From assembly GCA_001873165.1 (NCBI GenBank), contig MNYO01000106.1, forward strand, positions 1 through 6,001: a stretch of DNA of 6,001 nucleotides, read 5' to 3'. Origin of the DNA: Candidatus Gracilibacteria bacterium CG2_30_37_12 (GTDB lineage: Bacteria > Patescibacteriota > Gracilibacteria > BD1-5 > UBA2023). The notes beneath the pieces were generated by a model. That model did no database searches. It was given only the letters and a program-made list of their open reading frames with translations, and was not told the DNA's origin. Shown piece by piece: positions 1 through 5,379 of the stretch. Each line of letters opens with the position of its first letter. Within the stretch, counting starts at the first letter, position 1. Both the position numbers and the translations under genes were made by a program.

Positions 1-200
1 TTCGAGCCGGAAAAGAGTTTACCAAGAAGTTTGAAAAATTTACACGGAGACTCGGACTTACGATGAATCGTAACTCCATTATTACCTTCATCTCTCACTG
101 TCTGGAACAACTCTACAAACGACCTAAAAAGGATCCAAGAAAACACATCAATAGAAATCCGTTAGACTCAGTACAACAAAGGCTTTTTACGGTTGGTTAG
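1..200 (+). CDS. C-terminal end of an unrecognised protein (partial)
   Basis: Reading from base 3, this frame is open for 65 codons and ends in TAG at 198-200; the start lies outside the window. The other two plus frames are broken early by TAA or TAG, so this is the only frame that stays open. The peptide is basic and polar, with a KEFTKKFEKF stretch near its start and a KRPKKDPRKH stretch near residues 38-47. No membrane segment or signal is visible. No motif identifies a family; the basic tail could suit nucleic-acid binding, but that is a guess. There is no in-frame TGA, so it does not depend on the recoded genetic code. It converges with the helicase gene, and the hairpin at 238-277 lies between them. 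Confidence 0.6.
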   Translation, partial: RAGKEFTKKFEKFTRRLGLTMNRNSIITFISHCLEQLYKRPKKDPRKHINRNPLDSVQQRLFTVG

Positions 201-237
201 GTGAGAAAAAATGGGTGGAATTGAGATAATATATCTT

Positions 238-277
238 GACAAAAAAAGAGAATGAGTGCTCGTTCTCTTTTTTTGTC
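238..277. terminator. Bidirectional hairpin terminator between convergent genes
   Basis: The arm GACAAAAAAAGAGAA (238-252) is perfectly complementary to TTCTCTTTTTTTGTC (263-277), giving a 15-bp stem around a short loop that can extend inward through GAG/CTC. The A-tract and T-tract are part of the stem, so transcripts from either side see a stem followed by a U-run. It lies 38 bases after the plus-strand stop at 200 and 14 bases after the helicase stop codon, exactly where two converging transcription units should end. Confidence 0.85.
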
Positions 278-290
278 GCTATAGGTGATA

Positions 291-3200
291 TTATACCTTC
301 CCTTCCAATAAATCTTCTTCAAACTGGCGAATACCGGCGATATCGGGTGAATATGCCGAAACATCTGGGAAATCAAGCGAATTTATTTTGGACATAACTG
401 CCCGAATGAGAGCTTTGGTTCGCTCCACTTCCCCTTGCTGCACGTAATCGGTCACAGTCACGAATCGACCCGTTTTACGGTCCTGTTCGATGAACATAAG
501 AGTAAACTCCTTCTGGATAAACCTTGCCCACTGTGGGGATATTTCAAAGAGAATGGCATAGAAACAGAACTGGAGTTTGTATTTCCATTTCTTAATCTTC
601 TCATAGGCAGATCCTGTATCCGAAAAGGAATCGAATCATCCACCCGTCTTATAATCGGTGATGACGAGTTTCTGATTATCGATGACCTCTATGCGATCGA
701 TCTTTCCGGTGAGTTGCATACCATCGAGAAATATACCACCAAAGGCAGAGCGAAAATCATACTCCAAATGAAGATCTCCATACGCTTTTCCAGTTATTTC
801 GGAGTAGAGTGCTTCCAGATTCTCGCGACCTCGGTCGAGAAAGTCTCGTTCGGTATTCTCAGAAAAACGTTCTTGTTTGAAAGCGGTCTCGAAACTTGAT
901 AACAGGAAGGATTTCGAGTAGAGTCCTGTTTTCTTATAATCAGTGAAAAACACTTCAAGAGCCTTGTGCATGGCAGACCCATAGCACGCGGATTCACTTT
1001 TGGCTTGCGGAAACCGGAGGATATTATTCGAAACAAAATGTTCGGGACCATCATCTGCGACATTCAGGAAGTTCTGAAGTGCAGTCACCGACATGGTGAA
1101 TTGTTTCGAAATGCGGTCAGCAAGGAAGTTCCGTTCCTCTCCGTGATATGGGAGTGAGAAGAGGTCTTTTCGTTCCTTTTCGAGGAATTGAGCGAGCGAT
1201 TCGGGAGCGACCGCACTGCTCATCCAAGCGGGGTCAAGGTCGGTCAAACACCCGAGCGGAGTGTCAGATTTCTCGCTCAAGTTCATACGGGCATAGGAGA
1301 GAATGAGATCTTTCTTGGCACGGGTAAATACTGTGTAGACGAGACGTCGGATATCCTCGTCGTCGTCTTTCTCGGGAGCAAGTGGGAGGTTCTTCGGGAG
1401 TGGAGAACCGGAAACCTTCCCGAGTTTGTACTGTTTCTCAGTGAGTCCGATGGCGTAGACTCGTCCATATTCCAGACCTTTTGCCTTATGAACGGTTATA
1501 AGGTTCACAGAAGTCCCTTCGTGCCCAACAAGGTGCGACGCTGCTATCTGTACATCGTACTTCTTCACGAGAGAGATGAATTCTCCGTAGTCGAGAATAG
1601 AGAGAAATCCAGCTCCTTTCCTAAAAGAACGAACTGATTCCACGAGCTTACGGATATTGGAGAGATGTCGAGCATACACAGTCGCATCGGTGGCGATTTT
1701 CTTACGACCGAAGTAGTACCCATAAATTGGCGACACATATTCTTTCTTTCCTCCACCGAACATATCGATCTGGAGGGGAGTTTTGGTTGGATCCTCGTCA
1801 TACTCATCGGGAATCGCGAGTGCAGCAGCTCCCGTGATATAATCCATGAGGTCTTCAAGGCGCGCATGATGAGAGAGAATAGAGAGCTCAATGAGAAAAT
1901 TCGCGAGTCCAGAAAGAGCTTGATCCGTATGTGTTCTTAAAACCTCAATCCAAGATTTTCTATCTTCACGGCGCGCATTCGAGATAGTGCGGGACATCTC
2001 CCAAATAGTGAGTCGGTGAATTCCCCAGCACGGATGAGCAAGAATGGAGAGGAATATTTCGTCTCGAGGTTTTCCACTTCCTCGAAGCGATACGAGGTAT
2101 TCGAGAATCTCATCCACGAGACGCACCTCCTCGGAGTCGAAGATATTCTCATCTTTACTGAGCGCAACCGGAATATGCTTGGAGAGAAGAGCTTTCCCAA
2201 GGTTTTCGAGGGTCTTATTCTTCTTCGTGATGACTGCTATTTCTTCCGCCGGAACACCGTCTATAATAGCTCGCTCAATGTCAGCTGCCACCCAAGTCAG
2301 TTCATCCGCTTCGGTTTCAAAAATATTCTGTGTCACACTTCCGCCCTGTCCTTGGTGCGAATCGAAAGATTTGACCGCTCCTGGGAATATATCCCCGATG
2401 GAATGCACCGCAGAGTTCATAAGCGCTCGTGAAGTATCGATAATCTCACTGTTCGAGCGATAATTGGTCTCGAGGATGATGAGCTCGGTATCTGCCCAAC
2501 GGTCGCGGAATGCCTTGATGTTCTTAGTATTAGCCCCCTGGAACTTATAGATGGATTGGTCGTCATCCCCGACCGCGAACACATTCGGTGTATCAGTAAC
2601 TGAGAGAATATCAGTAATGAGTCGGAGTTGTGCATCGTTCGTATCTTGGTATTCATCTACGAGAACAAATTGGTATTGTTCCGCGAGATTCGCTCGGATA
2701 TCACCATACTGCTCCACGAGCCGAATCGCTCCAAGTATCATATCGGAAAAATCGATGTATCCGAAAGCTTTCATTCGTTCTTCATATTGGATATAGATTC
2801 GGGCGAGCGACTCATATTTCTCGAGTCTCGAGGCATCCTTCAATATCCACTTCCCTTCGTAATCTTTTTCCAGCCATTCATCTCGCCATTTAGTCACGAT
2901 TTTCGCATCGGTTTCCGATTCCTGGAGTTCCCAAATAACTCCGAGCGAATCCGTGAGTGTTCTTGCGAGAGTATCCTGTGAGTGCATTCGCTCCGGAAGA
3001 CCAGAAAAAGCCTGTACAATGGCATCGTGAAAGACTCGAAAGAGTTCGAGTTTTCGGACCTTGTCCTCCTTTTTCTGCCCGAGTGATAGGAGTTCATCCA
3101 AATGGGCTCGGATGAGAGGCTCTATAACCGCCATAGTCTTACGATTCGTTTCGATAATCTCTGCATATTCCGCTGGCGTAATACCCGCATCTTTCACGAG

Positions 3201-3668
3201 CTTAATGGCATTGCGGAGCTCACGAATCTTCTCATTGGCATTTTGTCCCGGCTTGTACGGGTCATTCCAAGGAAGTGCCGTCAAAATCTCATCGAACAGA
3301 CGTGAAGCCTCTATCTCATCTATCGGAGTGGCCTCGGCATAATCAGAAATACGAGAGCGATAGCGATTCAGAATCTCATTTCCGAAACTATGAAATGTAT
3401 GAATCGCCACTTTGTATGCATCCGCACCGATGATACGGGCAAGTCGTTCGCGCATATTTTTCGCAGCGTTGTCCGTGAAAGTGAGACAGAGAATATTACT
3501 CGGATTCACATCGGTCTCCACGAGGATATTCGCGATACGAGCCGACAGAATCTGCGTCTTCCCACTTCCCGGCCCCGCGATAACGAGCACCGGACCATAA
3601 ATAGTATCCACTGCCTGCTTCTGACGGGGATTGAGGGTGGAGTAAGTAGTTTGGAATGGAGTGGACAT
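291..3668 (-). CDS. UvrD/PcrA-like superfamily 1A helicase with C-terminal RecB-type PD-(D/E)xK nuclease domain (one UGA read as Gly)
   Basis: This is a 1125-residue ATP-dependent DNA helicase fused to a nuclease, likely acting in DNA repair or end processing. Helicase motifs appear in order: Q motif LNPRQKQAV (12-20), Walker A AGPGSGKT (31-38), motif Ia (61-72), Ib (89-100), Walker B VDEYQDT (337-343), motif III with GDDDQSIYKFQG (367-378), motif IV ETNYRS (400-405), motif V TVHKAKGLEYG (725-735) and motif VI YTVFTRAKK (778-786). The tail holds a RecB/AddB-type nuclease: GSAMH (H901), GKIDR (D991), DYK (D1005, K1007) and the QxxxY signature Q1033-Y1037. Codon 1011 is TGA (636-638), directly after DYKTGG. 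The frame stays open past it for another 114 codons, including the Q-Y motif, and ends in TAA. Under the standard code the nuclease would be cut in its active site. Only 1 of about 64 glycines uses UGA. The ATG lies 11 bases after the upstream kinase gene with no clear Shine-Dalgarno, suggesting one transcript. Whether it is housekeeping or defence-related cannot be decided here. Confidence 0.93.
636..638 (-). other. In-frame UGA read as glycine (helicase codon 1011)
   Basis: The TGA lies between the catalytic DYK motif and the QxxxY motif of one nuclease domain. The reading frame continues to TAA at 291-293 with family-appropriate sequence, so the codon is sense, not stop. The Gly assignment follows known code 25 of Gracilibacteria/Absconditabacteria. 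This one site alone cannot prove which amino acid is inserted. Confidence 0.88.
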
Positions 3669-3679
3669 AGGAGAAATGG

Positions 3680-4252
3680 TTATACTTGAGTGATTTTTGA
3701 ATGTACTATTTCATATATCTCCTGTGGCGATAATTTACTACTATCGATTATGGAGAAATCTTCAAACGATTTGGCTTGTTGTGCGTGAAAAGTGTAATCG
3801 AAACGATCCGGGTAAAAAGTCCTCCCCTTACTTTTATCTCTTGCCTGAACCCGAGAATAAAGCACCTCATATGGTGCAATGAGAGAAAATTTATGTAGTT
3901 TAACTCCATATTCTTTCGCAATCTCTTCCAAAATATGTATTCGTTCCTCCGAAAGACCGCTGTCCACGACTCCGTTTTTCCCTCGACTAAAGGTATCCTT
4001 CAAATGTGCAACTAGAAGATCGAACGCTTTTTTATTGTCATTATTGAGAGAGTTCGTTCTCTCTACCAATTGCCGCATACCATCCAAACTACAAAACTCC
4101 GTACTATCAAGATGGTCCTTGAGAAGTTCCAATAAAGTGGATTTTTCCGACCCTTTCAGTCCATTAATGAGAAGGAGATAATTTTTCAGGGAATTTTCAA
4201 AAAATGGACTATTTCTCCGATTATACCTATTCCCCTCTTCCCTCCAAACCAT
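3680..4252 (-). CDS. AAA_33-like P-loop kinase with altered Walker A
   Basis: A 190-residue protein resembling small P-loop nucleoside or polynucleotide kinases (AAA_33 / zeta-toxin relatives). A hydrophobic strand YLLLIN (25-30) leads into the P-loop GLKGSEKST (31-39). LDGMR (57-60, D57) fits the family's acidic-residue-plus-Arg site after strand 2. VVDSGLSEER (95-104) and a Leu/Arg-rich segment with SRVQARDKSKG (133-143) fit the later strand and arginine-bearing lid. The Walker A glycine just before the invariant lysine is Glu36 (GAA, 4145-4147), one base from GGA, so ATP binding may be weakened. The target cannot be read from the sequence. The only ATG ahead of the P-loop is at 4252, so residues 1-12 come from the duplicated 47-bp element; if that element is purely a promoter, translation would need a rare start such as CTG at codon 22. 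It ends in TAA, 11 bases before the helicase ATG. It contains no internal UGA among nine glycines. Confidence 0.75.
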   Translation of the reverse strand: MVWREEGNRYNRRNSPFFENSLKNYLLLINGLKGSEKSTLLELLKDHLDSTEFCSLDGMRQLVERTNSLNNDNKKAFDLLVAHLKDTFSRGKNGVVDSGLSEERIHILEEIAKEYGVKLHKFSLIAPYEVLYSRVQARDKSKGRTFYPDRFDYTFHAQQAKSFEDFSIIDSSKLSPQEIYEIVHSKITQV

Positions 4253-4264
4253 TTTTCAGAAATC
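4218..4264 (-). repeat. 47-bp duplicated intergenic/leader element, copy A
   Basis: This stretch matches 5146-5192 at 46 of 47 positions; the one difference is T here versus A there on the plus strand. Read on the minus strand it runs from GATTTCTGAAAAATGG through GAATAGGTATAATCG. It contains the kinase ATG (4250-4252) and twelve codons (MVWREEGNRYNR) in frame with the kinase. It also contains TTTGGA and TATAAT exactly 17 bases apart. The flanks are unrelated to those of copy B except for a hairpin on the upstream side. Confidence 0.9.
4220..4248 (-). promoter_or_regulatory. Promoter-like TTTGGA-17-TATAAT in repeat copy A
   Basis: On the minus strand TTTGGA (4243-4248) and a perfect TATAAT (4220-4225) are separated by 17 bases. 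The -35 is only a half match to consensus. Transcription from here would begin inside the kinase frame, beyond its only ATG, so in this copy the site is either inactive, serves another purpose, or the kinase uses a non-ATG start. Confidence 0.35.
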
Positions 4265-4300
4265 TCTCCGCTTCCTCTGATAGTGCCCGATGGAGATATT
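4261..4300 (-). other. Imperfect hairpin upstream of the kinase leader
   Basis: On the minus strand AATATCTCC (4292-4300) can pair with GGAGAGATT (4261-4269) with one mismatch around a 22-base loop. It sits directly against repeat copy A, the same relative position as the perfect hairpin at 5189-5219 beside copy B. The 3' arm is purine-rich and Shine-Dalgarno-like (GGAG). The stem overlaps the candidate promoter at 4277-4305, so both cannot act on one transcript starting there. Confidence 0.45.
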
Positions 4301-4305
4301 GTCAA
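4277..4305 (-). promoter_or_regulatory. Candidate promoter for the kinase-helicase transcript
   Basis: On the minus strand a perfect TTGACA (4300-4305) is followed after 17 bases by TATCAG (4277-4282), four of six to consensus. A start about seven bases on would give a leader of roughly 18-20 bases before the ATG at 4252, with GGAGAG about 11 bases upstream of that codon. This would let the ATG within repeat copy A be the true start. It lies back to back with a plus-strand promoter whose -35 begins at 4316. Confidence 0.5.
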
Positions 4306-4315
4306 GGGATTTTAT

Positions 4316-4343
4316 TTGACTTGCGAGTGTGTTCTGATATAAT
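4316..4343 (+). promoter_or_regulatory. Plus-strand promoter for a candidate small RNA
   Basis: TTGACT (4316-4321), one base off consensus, and a perfect TATAAT (4338-4343) are 16 bases apart. No convincing protein gene follows on the plus strand; what follows is a structured segment ending in a T-run. Expected start is near 4350. Confidence 0.6.
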
Positions 4344-4349
4344 ATCCGC

Positions 4350-4459
4350 GTCATCTAAAATGCTAGCCGTAAAACTAAAGTGTACTGTTCTTGAGGATTC
4401 CTTCCATCGGTCGGACCCGAATCAAGACAATCAAGGTATACAATGTGGGCTAGTTTTTT
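4350..4459 (+). ncRNA. Candidate structured small RNA, about 110 nt, unknown family
   Basis: Three nested pairs of complementary arms lie between a plus-strand promoter and a T-run. The outer pair is CTAGCC (4363-4368) with GGCTAG (4448-4453), followed at once by TTTTTT (4454-4459). The middle pair is GTGTAC (4380-4385) with GTATAC (4436-4441), six pairs including one G-U. The inner pair is CTT plus GATTC (4390-4392, 4396-4400) with GATTC's complement GAATC plus AAG (4419-4426), with a three-base bulge. An apical TCC/GGA (4403-4405, 4413-4415) closes a seven-base loop. The shape is a long irregular rod with internal loops. The T-run ends one base before the DUF3800 stop codon, so the RNA fills the gap between two minus-strand genes and would be antisense to any transcript crossing it. 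It shows no tRNA T-loop and no clear SRP RNA core. The exact ends are estimated. Confidence 0.45.
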
Positions 4460-4460
4460 G

Positions 4461-5111
4461 TTACCCGAACCACGATTCGTCCACTCGTATCTTTTCCTTG
4501 AATACATCGTACCAATGATACTCACTCTTATTGTATTTTTCATAAAATCCGTAACAAAACATATCAGCGATTTGTAATTGTTTGATAGATGCACTGTCCT
4601 CATGGATGATATTCACCTCCACCTCCAAAGGAATCCTTCCCTCGATATTTTTTACGATATAGTCATTGCAATCTTTGATCTGCTCTTTATTTTTCGATTT
4701 ATCGAGCACAATTGTCAGCCCTCCATCAATCAGAGTAAAATCAATTCGGTCTATGAGTTGTTTTACGAAATAATTATAGAGTCGATCAGGCTTATGTCTC
4801 AGATTTTCATTCACTTTTTGTTTGGCGAATGTAATCGAGTAGATATCAAAATCTTCGTCTTTAATACGCTCAAAAAAGTATTTCTTAATTTCGAGGGTCG
4901 TCTTCGCTCATTTTAGTTCAGTTATAATTCTCTTTTGTTTCTTTTTCGGATTTAGTTTCCTTTTCAGAACGATTTCCACCTCTTTTTTCAGTTTTTGATT
5001 TGAGGCGATATTTTTCACCACGACGACCGTGATGGTGAAAAATGGAGATGGTCGTTTGTTTTCGAAATCAAAACCGAGATCCCCACTCTCATCTAGATAG
5101 AGATAAATCAT
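4461..5111 (-). CDS. DUF3800 domain protein (one UGA read as Gly)
   Basis: A 216-residue protein beginning with the DUF3800 hallmark: LYLDESGDLGF at residues 4-14 with D7, E8 and D11. The family's second conserved region, ELKG, falls at 65-68, and its Gly68 is encoded by TGA (4908-4910). Later come VLDKS (136-139, D137) and EDSASIKQLQIADMFCYG (D172, D183), the usual acidic C-terminal cluster. Under the standard code the gene would be split into two fragments; read through, it is full length for the family and ends in TAA. DUF3800 proteins are small, probably cytosolic, often found near mobile or defence genes, and of uncertain biochemical role; the conserved acidic residues hint at metal-dependent catalysis. 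The ATG at 5109-5111 was chosen because the family normally starts just before the YLDESGD strand. An in-frame ATG at 5180 inside repeat copy B would add 23 residues, giving a leader nearly identical to the kinase's. Confidence 0.88.
4908..4910 (-). other. In-frame UGA at a conserved glycine (DUF3800 codon 68)
   Basis: The TGA follows ELK in a segment where DUF3800 proteins commonly have E-(I/L)-K-G. The frame is open on both sides for the full family length. This is the clearest site in the window for assigning the codon to glycine rather than only showing read-through. Confidence 0.85.
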
Positions 5112-5145
5112 AATACTTACAAGGTTTATTTTTAATTCTTTCCCT

Positions 5146-5192
5146 CGATTATACCTATTCCCCTCATCCCTCCAAACCATTTTTCAGAAATC
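5146..5192 (-). repeat. 47-bp duplicated intergenic/leader element, copy B
   Basis: Near-identical to 4218-4264 (one mismatch). On the minus strand it carries an ATG at 5178-5180 followed by MVWRDEGNRYNR, in frame with the DUF3800 gene. The single base change turns the copy A Glu codon (GAA) into Asp (GAT), a third-position, conservative change. It lies between the hairpin at 5189-5219 and the DUF3800 start. Confidence 0.9.
5148..5176 (-). promoter_or_regulatory. Candidate DUF3800 promoter TTTGGA-17-TATAAT in repeat copy B
   Basis: TTTGGA (5171-5176) and a perfect TATAAT (5148-5153) are 17 bases apart on the minus strand. A start near 5141 would give a leader of about 30 bases ahead of the family-predicted ATG at 5111. 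The -35 is weak, and no good Shine-Dalgarno precedes 5111. It directly follows a terminator-like hairpin, which fits a boundary between two transcription units. Confidence 0.5.
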
Positions 5193-5219
5193 CCCTCCAA
5201 AACTGATTCGGAGGGGATT
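5189..5219 (-). terminator. Hairpin after the zeta/small-protein pair, possible terminator
   Basis: AATCCCCTCC (5210-5219 on the minus strand) and GGAGGGGATT (5189-5198) form a perfect 10-bp GC-rich stem with an 11-base loop. It starts 16 bases after the small gene's TAG at 5236-5238. Only ATTTCTG follows, so the U-run is weak and termination may be partial. Its 3' arm GGAGG also resembles a ribosome binding site for the ATG at 5180, so it could instead control translation of a leader. Confidence 0.6.
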
Positions 5220-5235
5220 GATAGCGTACTGAGAA

Positions 5236-5379
5236 CTAGAGAGAATTCTTTTTCTTTCCGAGAGAATAGGCTCGATGAAAGAGTGCTTTGGTAATAAAGT
5301 TATCAAAGAACACTTTTTCTTGCTTCTGGATACTTCCGCGAAGTCCTCTCTCAATGAGGGCTAGTTTTTTTTGAGTCAT
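5236..5379 (-). CDS. 47-residue basic small protein, candidate partner of the zeta-like kinase
   Basis: ATG at 5377-5379 opens a 47-codon frame ending in TAG (5236-5238). The product begins MTQKKLALIERGLRGS and is rich in Lys/Arg, with an amphipathic-looking middle (VFFDNFITKALFHRAYSL) and a basic end GKKKNSL. No known domain is recognised. It contains no TGA. It overlaps the 3' end of the zeta-like gene by 19 bases in a different frame: the zeta frame reads the ATGA overlap as Leu-Gly and ends at TAG 5361-5363. Such tight coupling suggests co-translation. Position and size would suit an antitoxin or other small regulator, but nothing in the sequence proves that; known epsilon antitoxins are larger and usually precede zeta. 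A hairpin follows it. Confidence 0.6.
   Translation of the reverse strand: MTQKKLALIERGLRGSIQKQEKVFFDNFITKALFHRAYSLGKKKNSL

Noticed and set aside
236..264. TTGACA at 236-241 as a plus-strand -35 box.
   Set aside because: No -10-like sequence follows at 15-19 bases, and the bases belong to the terminator stem.
435..899. A 154-codon plus-strand reading frame opposite the helicase tail.
   Set aside because: It lies wholly antisense to the helicase-nuclease, whose catalytic motifs run through the same bases, and shows no recognisable domain.
3666..3680. A separate promoter or strong ribosome binding site for the helicase in the 11-base kinase-helicase gap.
   Set aside because: The gap is too short for a promoter and shows no AGGAGG-like sequence on the minus strand; co-transcription is the simpler reading.
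4396..4426. Resemblance of the minus strand here (GGAAGGAA-like stretch near GGGTCCGACC) to the SRP RNA core.
   Set aside because: The conserved asymmetric loop bases and AGCAG side of SRP domain IV are missing, and promoter and T-run are on the opposite strand.
4350..4459. Possibility that the structured segment is a tRNA, such as the tRNA-Gly(UCA) needed for UGA decoding.
   Set aside because: It is too long, has no GTTCGA-type T-loop and no seven-base anticodon loop with TCA at a plausible position.
4362..4518. A plus-strand reading frame starting at the ATG after the 4316-4343 promoter.
   Set aside because: It overlaps the structured segment and then runs antisense into DUF3800, its stop is a TGA that is sense here, and there is no ribosome binding site.
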